Shown: positions 34,523-47,565, counted from the first letter of the stretch. The stretch is DNA of 64,000 bases from Sorghum bicolor (GCF_000003195.3 NC_012877.2:23207838-23271837), one strand, 5' to 3'. A program made the numbers and translations. The notes: generated by a model not told the origin, from the sequence alone.

Positions 34523-37500
34523 TGTAACACCCTAGGTGTTAAGCATGCACTTAGTCTCACCAAAGCCCTGCATAAGCATTCCATCAAACATAAGCATCAT
34601 GAGCATGACACTCTTGAGCAAATTATGATTTTATGTGCTTCATTTCATGTGTTTTAAATATGTTAAAAATATGTTACTTGCTCCTAAAATTGTGAAAAAT
34701 TCAAATTAGGTTGATTTATGTGTGAGAAGCATTTAGAATATTTTTGTGCAATTTTTGGAGCTATGGAAGTTGAGAAATGGAATTTATACAAAAATATCCA
34801 AAAAGAATTTAATTAAAACCTAGAACTGAGTTTTAACTTGTAATTCAAATTCTGTTTGGAATTTGGTTTTGCTTGTTAAAACAAAGTGGTAGAGTTTTTG
34901 TTTTGGAACAACTTTGCTTTTGGGTGAAAATGGTGAAAATGATTTTAAAATAGTCAAAATGCTTTTGGAAGAGGATTTGAGAAAAGAAATTTAAAAAAAA
35001 ATGGAAAAGGGAAAAGGGGGCGCTAGCAGGCCGCGGCCTCGCTTCTGGCCCACTGGCCGAAGCCGGCTCGGCCCGCCCGCGCTCTCCCCTCCCCCTTCCC
35101 CCGCGCTCGCGCCCGCGTCCGCGCGCGGACGGCCTCGCCGCGACGCCGTGGCGCGCCGGCAGGACTCGGCCGCTGCGTGGCGGGCATGCGGCAGCGAGGA
35201 CGCGCCCCGGTCGGCCACCAAAGCGCCCCGGTCGCGCTCGCCTCCGCCCCCGCTCCCATTTGCGCCCCTCAGCTCTCTCTCTCTCGCTCTCTCGCCCTCG
35301 CCCCGCACGCGCGGAGCGCCGCCGTCGCCATTGGAGCCCGAGCTCCGCCTCGGCTGTTCCTCCCCCGTACGTGCGCCATTCTTCAATTAGTTCTTCCCCG
35401 AGCTTCGCTTTCGCTCCGTCGTTGCGAAACGCTCATCGGAGCGCTCGGAAAGGCACTGTGAGCCCCGCTCGCCCTCGCTTTCTTCTCCGGTGAGAGCTCC
35501 GCCGCCGCACGCGTGATCCGCGCGTCTCCATGCCTTCCGGTGCTGCGTAGTTGGCGCATCGTGTTCGCCTTGGCACCGCGATGCTCGCAAGCCCCCCCAG
35601 CCACGCTCTACCGAGCCGGCGTCCCGTACCGACGACGAGCAGCGCCGCCGCTCCGCCATGGCCGGTGGCGAGCCTGCTCCGGTCCGTTTTAGGCCGCGCA
35701 AATGAGTGCCCTAGGTCCGCCGTGATCTGTAGAACGTGTAGAGCCGCTTGATTCGCCGAAAGGGGTCGCCGACGGTGAGCTCCGGCTCGCCGGAGCTCCT
35801 CCCCCCTCTGCGCTCTGACCAGCGGGCCCTGCTGGCAGGCGGGTCCGCTCGTCAGCGGCCGCGGGTGCACTGCACCGGGTGCACCTAGCGGGTCACGGGG
35901 TGGAATTGTTTTGTTTTCAGAAAAATAACTCCCAGGAAATGATTTAAATGTTCAAAAATCCATATCTTGATGAATATAGCTCCAAAAATGGTGAAATAAA
36001 TTTTGGTGTGTTCCTTATTTCCAGATCTATATCCTAGTATGATTGCATGTCATGTTTGAGTAACTTTTCTGTGTAAGAATAATTAATCCATGTTTTTGTT
36101 AAACTTGGAAAATGCATAGTAAATGAAATATGGCTCAGAAAAATGTGAAACTTGTTTTGCTGGCTCTGCATGTGTGTTTACTCACTAAGAAAATATTGTT
36201 ACATATTATTTGGTGTATAAATGAATTTATGGTAATTTAAATGCTTGCATGGAGTACTTTATGATTTTTAATAATTAATTGAGTCATGCAATAAATCTAG
36301 AAAATTTTGTGGATGTTTCTTATGATATTAGACAAATTGTAAAAATATGAAATCTGTTGTTTGACACTCATATCACAGTAGGGTGATTATACTTGCCTTA
36401 TCCATTAATCTTGTGATTTTGGTGGCTCAAAATAAGTAACCAAAAATTATGAAAAATTTACAGTAGACTTTATGATTAGCTAGTAGTCTCCTGTAATTTT
36501 TCTGGAATTTATTGATGAACAGAATTGCATGTGATTTTTAATGGGCTTAGAAACGAATAAAGAAAACTTTGAATGGTTGTGTATATGGGTGGAATGGACT
36601 AAGCTGGGTTTGGTGTATCTTTGAAGCATCATGTAGGTTGCTGATGTCATTTGAAAAATAATTATAGAAGAGAATGTAATAGATGTTTGATTCAATTGCT
36701 TATTCTTGGATGATGTTGGCTACCTTGTAATAAGCATGACCAAGTGCATTACCTATGCATCATGACATGACTCCTTTGGTACTCTCTCATATAAGCATCC
36801 ACTCGGGCATCCCGCACTCCACTCATGAGCATATATGCATCATACAGGCTCGCAGGAGAACGAGGTGGGAACCGAGGAACCCGAGGAGCTTCAGGAGCAG
36901 GAACCTCCGGAAGCACAAGAGCCCGGAGAGGAACTGCAAGAGTGCCCGGATCACCGACCCAGCACGTTTGAGAAAGGCACGCCCCGGAGCATTCTAAGTC
37001 TCCCTATTCTCGCTAACTTATATAAAGTGCTATACTTATTCTACTATATTGCATATTACGTGATAGGAGTTGCCTGATACCGTTGCTGCATATGTACTCC
37101 TTGTTATCCCTACTCGTTATCTACCTTGTCCTATGTAGATAGGCGCGGAGTCTATGCTTAGCTTGCTTAGTCCGGTAGAAGTCGGGTGATGTCCTGTCAC
37201 CTGCGAGATATAGGTGGATACCGGCTTGATTAAGCAGTGGTTGCTGGGGAAAGAAATAACCAAGTGTGGAAAGTAATTGGAGACCGGGCAGGGTCTTATG
37301 GTGGGTTGCCCATAGTGCCCCTGCCTGTGTCGATTAAGGACCGATCGTTGACGGCCCTCTTGTCATGTTGAACGCATGCCCCACACTTAGCTGGAAGGAT
37401 AAGTCGTTCCGACCGCGAAGCCTGAACACTATCCGGGCCGGGAATCGAGCCGCCATGCGCTGTATTGGTGGTGGTTGAGGAGAACGACGAGGGCGCGGCG

Positions 37501-38479
37501 CGCAACCTTGGTATACCTTGGATACCTCGGTCGCCGGAACGGTCCTCGGGTACTGGCGGTGCCTGCCGAACCCGCGAATTGGTCCTGGATAGTGTAATAC
37601 GGTGATCTGTAGCTCACTTGATCAGTGAGTGTGGTTTGTGTGGGGAATACCTCGCCAGCTGGTTAGAAATCGATTCGAATCGCCATCGCTCCTGGATAGT
37701 GAGCACTTGACATGAGCTTCGTCCTCGTAGTAAGGACTATGGAACACTTGGGTTATAATGAAACGGGTTTATGACTGCTGTGATGAGGTACTATCATAGT
37801 CTCATACTTGCTTGTAATAGCACAGGAGCAAACCTAGATAATAGACAATGATACTTTCAACTTGAGCAGATTAAAAGAAGAAAAGAATTATGTAGGTTCG
37901 GATAATGAAACCTTGCGGTCTTTGCAAAATGGTTGTCAGCTACCCCACTAAATAGCCTTCATGATCCTTGATGAGTCTTTATTTTAAGTTTATGACGGGT
38001 AAGTCTAGCTGAGTACATTCTCGTACTCAGGGTTCTATTCCCATGTTGTTTTGCAGATGGTCAAATGTACTATGGTTATTGCATCCTCTGTCTGTACCCA
38101 GCTATGGGTGATGACTAGACCAAGGGCGATGGTCACTCCGTCTCTTCTTTTGCTTTTGTGGGAATGACCGAACTATGGCACTGTATCAGACTTATCGTGT
38201 GTGTTGTATTTTCGAACTATGAAGCTTCCGCTACTTGAAGAACTTGGTTTGTAATAACTTTAAGCACTCCGATGTATTTATGAATGTTGTAATCTGGATG
38301 TGATTGTGGATGGCGACCGCTAAACTTATTACGATCTTGGCTGTATATGTGATGTGTGGTTTGAAATCCTTCGAGATTTCACAGACTACCGGGATTATAT
38401 GGGCTTAAGCGTGATAGTTCGACTATGCAAATGGTCACTATTAGGCTTAATCTCTTATAATTTGGTTGGTTCTGTTACA
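34523..38479 (+). mobile_element. Solo LTR, type 4, plus strand, in D's left LTR
   Basis: 3957 bp from TGTAACACC to TGTTACA, flanked by GGTTT (34518-34522 and 38480-38484). The empty site is in D's right LTR (near 45166-45172). It is a diverged relative of the type-1/2 LTRs in opposite orientation: it shares the hairpin (38009-38030), the acidic frame (36848-37011), the AATCGATTCGAATCGCC-like segment near 37670 and the overall AT/GC/AT layout. The GC-rich block (35010-35900) follows an A-run near 34990. No internal sequence remains. It is the youngest layer of the nest. Confidence 0.93.
36848..37011 (+). other. Type-4 LTR-internal conserved acidic reading frame
   Basis: After acceptor-like ATCATACAG the frame, which can start at ATG 36835, reads a Glu/Pro-rich stretch (EEPEELQEQEPPEAQEPGEE), then ECPDHRPSTFEKGTPRSI and LSL. 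The ECP[DN]H core and PRSI-LSL ending match type 1 and type 2. The frame remains open to 37077 but similarity ends at about 37011. Confidence 0.5.
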
Positions 38480-39442
38480 GGTTTGATCCGACGGCCCAGG
38501 TTCACTTGAGGGGACTATAAAACCAGACCCCCTGGCCCCTGGAGGAGGCACCCCTTGATCATTATTCATTATTCATAGACAGAGCAAAAGCTAGGGTTTA
38601 GAGATGAGAGCTCTCCTCTCTTCTCTAAACTAGAGTAGATCTAGATAGTAGCGAGATGGAGAGCGAAGGAGGATTAGAGGAGAGGCCAGCCTGTCGGTTC
38701 TTCCTCCGGTTGTACTTCGCCATGATCAAGCTCTAATCAAGCTTGCTCATGGGATGACTCTGGTAATCTACTTCTAATTCATTATGCAATTACTAATCAT
38801 GTATGTTCTGGTTCACAACTCTTTTGAGTACTTCTAATCTATAGGACCCTATAGGTTAGAGTTGTAGTATAGGTGTAAGCGTGGTGCTTAGACCTAGATT
38901 ACTTGTGGATATCCCCTGACTAGCTGGATCGTGTGGTAGGCCGCGTAGGTGACAGTTACGTTGGTCCCCTGTAGTCCACTTCTCGTTAGCTGGACGGGTA
39001 GGGTTTATCGGCCTATGGATAAGCATCCTTTGTGGTGTACTCTTGTCACGTGGTTCATCCCAGACATAGACATACCCCTTTGAAGTAGAGAAACCATAGT
39101 TATCCTCTCTATTCTGCTACCATCGCCCATATACTAGAATTGCTCTACTCTCTATTCCCATATTATTACCCATTGTTATCTTACCTTTAATATTGTTCTT
39201 ATTCGATTCTACCATCTTTCCTATTCACACCTATTTACTTATCTTGGTTAAGTTAGAGCGTAGATCAGTTCTCCCGTTTCCCTGTGGATACGATAAAACC
39301 TTTAACCGGGTAAAAGCTTCAACGGTATCCGTGCGCTTGCGGATTATCTGTGTGCGTATAAATACCATAGTACACTCTAGTGCCACGCTGGGGATGACAA
39401 CCTAGTATTCAAGTGGTGTTAGCAAGTGTCAACAAGCATTTT

Positions 39443-39460
39443 TGGCGCCGTTGCCGGGGA
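39443..39460 (+). promoter_or_regulatory. Element D PBS, tRNA-Asp type
   Basis: TGGCGCCGTTGCCGGGGA, eight bases after the left LTR. This primer site preceded by AGCATTT is a hallmark of Athila-lineage Ty3 elements. Confidence 0.9.
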
Positions 39461-39587
39461 AACGGTTGCTGAGTTGACTACGAACTAGCTTAATCATTTT
39501 CTAAAAAATAAAAATATATATATATATACTTTTCCTTTTATCTTTTGCCTTATCTCTGCTATTCTAATCCTTGATCTCTGGTCTATC

Positions 39588-41155
39588 ATGAATTCAAACA
39601 TGTCTATCCATGAATTTCGTAGACCTACGGGCACACATCTCGAACCACCAAAATCTTCAAAGCCTATCATAGCATCTAGTTTTGAGATAGACCCCGAATA
39701 CATAGAATTTATTCAAAAACAACCTTTCTCAGGAGAAGGTGAGGAAAACCCATACACACACCTAAGAGAGTTTTATCGAGTCTGTGACCTCCTTCGCATA
39801 GAAGGCATGTCCGATGAGACCCTTAAATGGAAGCTCTTTCCGTTCTCTTTAATGGGAAAAGCTAGACATTGGTATAAACTCAAAGTAGGGAGTGTTCATG
39901 GAGATTGGAAGAAGTTATATAGTAGTTTTCTTTCTAAATATTTTCCAATCTCCAAAGTGGTGGAACTTCGGCGTGAGATTCTTTCTTTTAGACAACTGGA
40001 AGAAGAATCTCTTGGCAAATCATGGGACCGCTTTATTAACCTTACTCTCACTGGCCCAAAACTTTCTATTCCAGAAGAAGTTCTTCTAATTCACTTTTTT
40101 GAGGGCCTTAGTAGGAAAAATAAGCAAACACTTCATGCGGCCTCTGGAGGATCTTTCCACCACCTATCCGCTAGTGAAGCTTGGAATTTGATTGATTTAA
40201 TGAGCGGAAAGTCTCCTAGCTTTTATATATCCCTGAGAAAGAGAAAGAACCAGTTCCTAGACAAGAAGAAGAAGTTTCGATAGCCAGATCACAACCACTT
40301 CAATCCCAAACTTTAGCTATCGATCCTAAACCATCAATACCCCAAAATTCTCCAAGGGAGGAAGGAATTCCGACCTTAAATCTTTTAGATGCTGATGGTT
40401 TAGACCTCTGGTTCTATAAGAGACCTTCAAGCAGGGATAATTCAAATCCTTGCAATAATGTTTCTCTTAGAGAATGTCCTAGTTCCTATCATGAAGAAGT
40501 CGAGGATGACATATCAAGTGAAGGAGAGCTAAGCCATATAGACAATTCTATCTATTCCCCTTCCATGTTCACAAGTTCTAAATCCATCCTTGACCTTAGA
40601 GATCCCTCTTATCCCTCTTCTTTTCAGTCTCATGATGATCCTAGCAATTCACCAAGACGACCAAACCATAGGAGTCATGAAGACCATAAGGATGGCATGT
40701 CAAGTAATGCCATAGAAGGAGAGCTAAGCCATATAGAAAATTATAACACCTCCCCTATTTTGATCACAAGTTCTAAATGGCTAGAATGTGTAGAATGGAT
40801 GGATAAGGAAGAAGCCTTAATGAATTCTGACTTTGGTTCAATTTCAAATGGTGAGTTCTTGACTCCCTTTGAAGATGGGATTCATCCAACTATAGAAGAG
40901 GACATAAGTGAGACCAATCCAAGAGGAACTCTGAACATTCAGATTGGAGACGAAGATAACATTAATGAGCATGGAATTTATTTCATAGCCACTTTGTTTA
41001 CTCCATGCTCATTTGCAACATCTTCCCAATCTATTGGTCTCTCCGACATCACCACACTTGAGATCTCCAACCCCCTCTTCCTTTCTATTTATAAAAACTT
41101 TAAATGGGCGGTTGTCGATGCATATGTCTATAATAAATATTGCAGATCTCATTGA
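39588..41155 (+). pseudogene. gag: Element D gag-like ORF with one frameshift
   Basis: Starts MNSNMSIHEF at 39588. Residues about 45-205 are an Athila-type retrotransposon gag core (DLLRIEGMSDETLKWKLFPF, ARHWYKLK, LEEESLGKSWDRF, LIHFFEGLS). The first frame stops at 40283, but a shift between about 40217 and 40235 opens a second frame to 41155, where similarity with element F's ORF1 begins (EVSIA after an EKE-rich stretch). The C-terminal part is hydrophilic and Ser/Asp/Glu-rich with a conserved end (ISNPLFLSIYKNFK, AYVYNKYCRS). No zinc knuckle and no pol. Gag could still act as a particle protein; the conserved C-terminus is of unknown function. Confidence 0.8.
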
Positions 41156-44100
41156 GTTGATCTAGATATAGGTTGGCGTCGGAGGGGAAACCACTTCGCC
41201 AACATAAACTGATGGTTTCCCAAGGACAAGCTTAGTGTCTTAAAATAAGCACTGATCAGATCGTAACATGAGCTTTTAATTATTTGCAACATTACCTTGT
41301 GTATTGAGCATATAAGGATAATTGTAAAAATATTCCTTCGGGTATTCTTGTCACTAACCTTTTTAAGATTGGAGCAAGAAGATCGGATGAATGACAAGCA
41401 CAAGGTATGTCCAACCAATCATCATACAACATTGAATTAAATTCATCCAAACTTGAATTTTGCAAAATTCAAGCTTGAGGGAGTACTTTACATAAAAACA
41501 TCCTTTGCCATGTTGCTATGCTGGTTGTCCGTACCTTTGAGACATGCTCAATTTGTTAAATACTAATCACACTACTTCATCTCCACTTGAGTAGATCTCT
41601 ATAAACGCTGTCATGCTACCTTTGTCTATTTACTAGCAAGTGTTGGTTTGGAAGTACTCGCCATACTTCCATTGGCATTTAAATTAAGCATGGTGCTTAG
41701 GTTAAATAGCCTTCCTTAATCTGATTAGACATGGAGTCTAGTTTGGTTATTGAACTAAAAAAACTGCTTGAGTAGATATTGGTATATTTTGTCGGACTAA
41801 CCCCTGCAGAAAAACTTTCAATATCGATTTGGGAAGTCCTGAGATAAACTCACATCAGAGACGAAGAGAGTGACACATGAAGTTTAACAATTTGCACAAG
41901 AAGGACATAGCTCATTCATCATAGAGAGATGATCCATGGAGGGTGCCACAAACACGACGCACAACCGCTAAGAAAGGAAAGCTTCCACAAGATGATACTG
42001 TACCATCACTCTTCGAGCAAGATAACATCTTAAGGTACTTGACTATCACTTTTATAAGCTTCTCCTTGGTTCTGGCGTTCATATAAATAAAAGAGACAAA
42101 CGTGTATGATTTACAACTCTAGATTAACCAACCCAACTGATTCAACATGTTTAGTCCTTTAATCCTTGTTCTTAGTACTACCTCCATGATCCCACACTCC
42201 TAATGATATGAGCTAAAATGTTACACATTCAATCATTGAGAGATATAAAGAAAAAGACATATACATAGATAGATTATCTTTCCATAAGGTTGAGCGATCT
42301 GCTCTGACAAATATTATAAGTGCTACACTCATGAACTTATCATCCATCAACTTTGTCTTGCTCACTATGCTTAAGGTTAGAGAAGAACAAATACACTTTT
42401 GGTTCTGTTGGTGTTTTCCACCAACACGGCCCATGCACTTGATCTCTGCCTTGTCTCTATGAGCAGGTACACTACGAGCACAAACACACTGAGTAAGATA
42501 CTGCTAACACTGCACTTCGAACTGCTGGGCAAACGAAGAACATGGGTGACACCGTATTAAAAGGTGCAGACGTCAAGGTCCGCACCAGAATCAAATGACG
42601 CACCTGAAGAATGAACACGATGAGAAGTCTTGACAAGAAGACTTAAAACATTGAACCCTCGCCGAAAGGTAAGATTGGTAGTTATCCGTATTTATCCTTT
42701 CTGCATTCCCTTTTCCATTTAATTATTTACTTTCCTTAAATAGATTATTAGTTAATCATGCTATCTTGAAAAGAAAATAAAAATGTTAAAAAATACTAAG
42801 CCCCATGTGAGTATACGAGTGGCATAAAACCCATAAGTACCTTCACTGTGGTGGCATACAAATAAAATAAATATTTCTTTTCTACTTTATAAAATAAAAA
42901 TATAAAAACAGGGAATAATATTTATTGAGGAAGCTCAACGTGATGAAGGCTAGATATTTATGCTAACACTTAATTAGTTCCACAAGCTTTGTTGTCTATT
43001 TGAGCTCCACAGAATTTAAGAATCAAGAAGACTAGCAGACGGAGGACATTCTAATCGCTGTCAGAATGCTGCTGACTTTCAAATACACCTCTGCCACCTG
43101 CTAGCTACATCAAGAGAAATTACGTCAAAATTCAGCTTGGGGGAGAGCACCCCCATTTATCTCGCTAAGTATTTCTACCTATCTTTATACTTATATTATA
43201 TTAGAATATTAAAATACATAAACTATGAAAAACCAAATAAAGATTTTGTGCTTATATATATATATATCTTTTGCTTAGTATGTTTAATAAATAAATAAAG
43301 TGGCTATGCTAATCTGAATCTTAATAATAAAACTCTAGCATGGATATGATGAATAGTTGCTCTGCCTAATTTGCAAATTTAAAGTTCTCTCTCAAGTTTA
43401 GACATAACTGTTATAATTTAAAGCTTGCTCTAGATCTAAACTTGTGGGATGAAAACTTGATCTGAAATCTAAGTTGTTAACGGATATGATATGGGAAGGT
43501 TGAGCTGTTGTTTATCTATTCCTAGAGATGCTAGAATTCTGGAGAATTTTATCTTTGAAAAATCTTTAAAATGTTGCATGATGAGTTCCTGTATGATGAG
43601 AGTTTAAATTCCTACCACAGCCATATATACATGCTTGCTAGACTTTGAGCCACACATTTATTATTTACTACTTATGAGCATTGAGTGTGGTCAAGCTGTG
43701 TAGACCCTTAGGAGCTTGTCATGTGGTTAAATCAAGATTCACTTGCACGTTCACTCATATATATGCTACTTCTACTCCGGAAGTACCATCCACATATATC
43801 CATCCATTTCCATCTCCAGAATCACCTAAAAATATTCTACTCTTAATTCGGGAGAGAATAGCCAAAAACATCTGTGTTTTCCCCTTGTGAAATAAATGCT
43901 CAAGTTATCTTGCTACTATCACTTGCTATATTATCTCAAGAGATGAGTGCTCTAAAAAAAGAAGAAAAAAAAAGAGAAAATAAAAAAAATATAAACGAGG
44001 AAATAAAAAGGGGCAAGTGCCCGGAACCTCGAAAGAAAAGAAAAAGAGTGAGACGAGAGGTAAAAATGGACAAGTGTCCGACAGTAGAATTAGGGGTACA

Positions 44101-44783
44101 AGATACCCATCTAAGAGAAAAGAAAAAGAAGAGCATCTCATTCTCCTCATAAAGTTTCAAAAAGCAAGGATGGTATGTATCCCCTCAAAAGAGCAAAAGT
44201 AGAATTAGACTTTCACCATTGTTATCACCATCATCACCATACACTATTCATTCGCCACACATGCACATCTTGATTTAGCTTATTGATTTGTTTCTTTGGA
44301 TCCATGGTTTGACTATACAATAAATGTCTTGTAAGTATGTATATTTTATCTCCCACCTATGAGCTCCAAATATTAAAGCCTTATTAGAGTAGGGTGAGAG
44401 AGAAGGCATATACCATCACTGCCTTGGTAAGGATCTAGAAATACCACAAAAGAGAGACCTGAGAGAATCATACAAGGAATCTCTGAGTTTTATTTGGAAA
44501 TCTGCAAAAACTCCAGAGCTATAGCGGATCAAGAATAAGAGACATGGCACTTGACGGGACTGTTCTATCTTTTAACCACTTATGACAGAAGTGACGGTTA
44601 CAAGTCCCATGGTGAAAGGTAAAGTAAGTAAGTTTTAAGTCTTGACAGTTTACTCTAACTCAGAGATGAGACCTCATTTAAAAGCATGTGTACCGTCAAT
44701 TTTTAAAGATATTGCAACAACTTATGATCCATAGCTGAGTCTATCCTTGCTCAGGGACGAGCAAGAGGTAAGCTTGGGGAGTT
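41156..44783 (+). other. Element D 3' non-coding region
   Basis: No convincing coding sequence. 41160-42470 is related to F 61730-62560. The protease-like ORF of E/F is missing; near 42480-42660 the sequence jumps from the 'ACTACGAGCACAAACACACTG' type segment to short unrelated sequence and then to the shared 3' region (GACTTAAAA onward). A block at about 42800-42855 is shared with E and F. PPT-like AGCTTG-purine tracts lie at about 41470, 43135 and 44771. An A/G-rich tract (43950-44130) holds two small hairpins, 44011-44022 and 44068-44079. Confidence 0.75.
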
Positions 44784-46124
44784 TGTTGACGGTCCTTAAG
44801 TATCAAATTTAATTATCAAATAAACAAAGAAAAGGATCCAAATGAAATCAACATCTAGACTTAGGGTTTTATCTGATAGAATTCCATGAGTTTTGGTGTT
44901 TGTCTATTTCTGCAGGGGGTTATCAGGAAATAAGGAAGAAAGGCCCACACGTCGGGATTACATAGAGATATCAACGTGCCGCGCAATTATCTTACATCTA
45001 GAAGACTCCAGAAGACACGGGAAGAAAGCGGAGACCGAACGGAGTCCGGGACAGGGCGCCCGCCCTATCCTACTGGGCGCCCGCCCACCTATTTCGGCCA
45101 ATCACGTTCAACCTCGCGGATTATGCTCCACCGACCTAAAGGATCAAGAATAACCGTTCAATCAATGTCGGTTTGATCCGACGGCCCAGGTTCACTTGAG
45201 GGGACTATAAAACGAGACCCCCTGGCCCCTGGAGGAGGCACCCCTTGATCATTATTCATTATTCATAGACAGAGCAAAAGCTAGGGTTTAGAGATGAGAG
45301 CTCTCCTCTCTTCTCTAAACTAGAGTAGATCTAGATAGTAGCGAGATGGAGAGCGAAGGAGGATTAGAGGAGAGGCCGGCCTGTCGGTTCTTCCTCCGGT
45401 TGTACTTCGCCATGATCAAGCTCTAATCAAGCTTGCTCATGGGATGACTCTGGTAATCTACTTCTAATTCATTATGCAATTACTAATCATGTATGTTCTG
45501 GTTCACAACTCTTTTGAGTACTTCTAATCTATAGGACCCTATAGGTTAGAGTTGTAGTATAGGTGTAAGCGTGGTGCTTAGACCTAGATTACTTGTGGAT
45601 ATCCCCTGACTAGCTGGATCGTGTGGTAGGCCGCGTAGGTGACAGTTACGTTGGTCCCCTGTAGTCCACCTCTCGTAAGCAGGACGGGTAGGGTTTATCG
45701 GCCTATGGATAAGCATCCTTTGTGGTGTACTCTTATCACGTGGTTCGTCCCAGACATAGACATACCCCTTTGAAGTAGAGAAACCATAGTTATCCTCTCT
45801 ATTCTGCTACCATCGCCCATATACTAGAATTGCTCTACTCTCTATTCCCATATTATTACCCATTGTTATCTTACCTTTAATATTGTTCTTATTCGATTCT
45901 ACCATCTTTCCTATTCACACCTATTTACTTATCTTGGTTAAGTTAGAGCGTAGATTAGTTCTCCCGTTTCCCTGTGGATACGATAAAACCTTTAACCGGG
46001 TAAAACCTTGAACGGTATCCGTGCGCTTGCGGATTATCTGTGTGCGTATAAATACCATAGTACACTCCAGTGCCACGCTGGGGATGACAACCTAGTATTC
46101 AAGTGGTGTTAGCAAGTGTCAATA
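44784..46124 (+). repeat. Element D right LTR (uninterrupted)
   Basis: 1341 bp from TGTTGACGG; ends CAATA rather than CAACA, a terminal mutation. TATA box at 45206-45212. Preceded by the PPT AGCTTGGGGAG. Shows the empty target of the type-4 insertion. Confidence 0.93.
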
Positions 46125-47161
46125 TAGTGCACACGACCAATACGGTTATTGCCTCCAGCCGCAACATTTCTCTTAGGATAAGGGCAATCTCTCGCCCAAT
46201 GACCAACTTGTTTGCAATTGAAGCAGGGGCGGTTATCAGGAGGATTCTTGGGACCTCCCTGACCCGTGGCACCCCTTGGGAGAGCAACTGTGAAGGACTT
46301 GCGAACTCCTGTCTTCACATTAGACTTTTTCTGCGGCGGCCTGTACCTTGTCACAGCATTGGGTGGGAGATAGGCCGGCTTACTTGCCACTGGAGCCTTG
46401 GACTGTGAAGCACCTGCCTCATAGGCCCTCTTGCGGTTCTTGGACGCGGCATACACAACATTGAAGTTCTCTTGAGTCAATGCATCACTCACAAACTCAT
46501 TAAAGGTGGTACTCTTGTTACCAGCCATGTTCTTGGACAACTTGGGTCCCAACCCTCTCTTGAAACTAGCGAGCTTCTTGACTTCGGTGTCAACCATCTC
46601 AGGAGCATAGCGAGACAAGTTATTAAAAGCATGAAGATACTCAGTTAAGCTTCTAGTGCCTTGCGTCAGGTTCATGAACTCGGTATGCTTGATAGTCATT
46701 AAGCCTTGTGGGATATAAGTGTTCCTGAAAGCAGTTTGGAACTGGTCCCAGGTTACAACAGCATTGGCGGGCAAGCTTGTCCTGTAATGACTCCACCAAA
46801 CACCTGCTTTGCCCTCCAACTGGTGGGCTGCATATTCCGCCTTTAGCTCTTCGGTTAACCTTAGCAAACTTAATTTCTGTTCAAGGGTGTTGATCCACTC
46901 ATCAGCTTCTAGAGGTTCAACAGCCTCCTTGAAAAGCGGCGGCTTGGTATCCTGGAAATCCTTGAAACTGCTATACTGATTTGCCTCTCCACCTTGGCGG
47001 GCATGGAGACCACCCCGGTTCTGCTGCGCCATAGTTTGCATTGCCTCATTGAGCATTCGCTGGCCCTCAACAAGAGCTGCCAACAGCTCAGTCGGCGTAG
47101 GCGGGGGAGGAGGTGGTGGTGGCGGCACCTCGTTGTGACCGGAGCGAGTATTGCGAGCCAT
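46125..47161 (-). pseudogene. gag: Element C gag (5' part of gag-pol), cut by D
   Basis: Starts MARNTRSG at 47161 behind GTGCAG. About 345 residues: proline run, gag core ([32 protein letters not shown]), basic linker and intact CCHC knuckle ([14 protein letters not shown]). The frame is open up to the D insertion and is close to A's gag, but keeps the two Gln codons that are TAG in A. The polyprotein resumes at 34126. Gag alone might still be made from the C promoter, ending in D's LTR. Confidence 0.92.
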
Positions 47162-47565
47162 CTGCACAAGGCATACCAAGCGATTGTTTCAGGTGACAGA
47201 TATAATTATTATGAACTTCAATTGCTGCCATACGGAATTTAATGAAGTAAATTCACATAAATTGAGCCGCAATAATCCATGTATAATAAGAAAATATCTT
47301 CCATGACACTTGGTTATTCTCGCGATCAATCACAGCCAAAATTTCTCAAAGATTTAAGACATTGCAGAGAATTATTTAGGCTCAACATAAAACATGGAGC
47401 ATCACAAATAAGTGCATAGGGTTACATAGAGTCATTGCCACAACTTAAGGGTTTACAGGAGGGGCACCATGGCCAAATACATAGAGTCTCAACTAAATTT
47501 CAGATTATATGTCCATTACACACAAAGAGATGGAACTGATACATGATCATGGAATTATTGCTAAG

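Larger units (their letters stand above)
34132..39434 (+). repeat. Element D left LTR, split by the type-4 solo LTR
   Basis: TGTTGACGG to GTCAACA; the LTR parts are 34132-34522 and 38485-39434. A TATA box (TATAAAA, 38516-38522) lies in GGGGACTATAAAACC, the likely core promoter; the same place in the right LTR is 45206-45212. Sequence after the TATA box is CT-rich and leader-like. Confidence 0.92.
34132..46124 (+). mobile_element. Element D: non-autonomous Athila-like element inserted in C
   Basis: Bounded by TAGTG (34127-34131 and 46125-46129). LTRs are each 1341 bp once the nested solo LTR is removed; by eye about 16 differences, roughly 1.2 percent, so the insertion is young. It has a tRNA-Asp-type PBS (39443-39460), a frameshifted gag-like ORF (39588-41155), a long non-coding 3' region and a PPT (AGCTTGGGGAG near 44771). 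No protease, RT, RNase H or integrase is present. It interrupts C's polyprotein between zinc knuckle and protease. Confidence 0.93.

Noticed and set aside
43930..44200. Possible simple-sequence gene or Lys-rich protein in the A/G tract.
   Set aside because: Low-complexity purine tract in D's 3' non-coding region; frames follow composition.
34132..46124. D as a second autonomous element with hidden pol.
   Set aside because: No RT, RNase H or integrase motif in any frame of the internal region.
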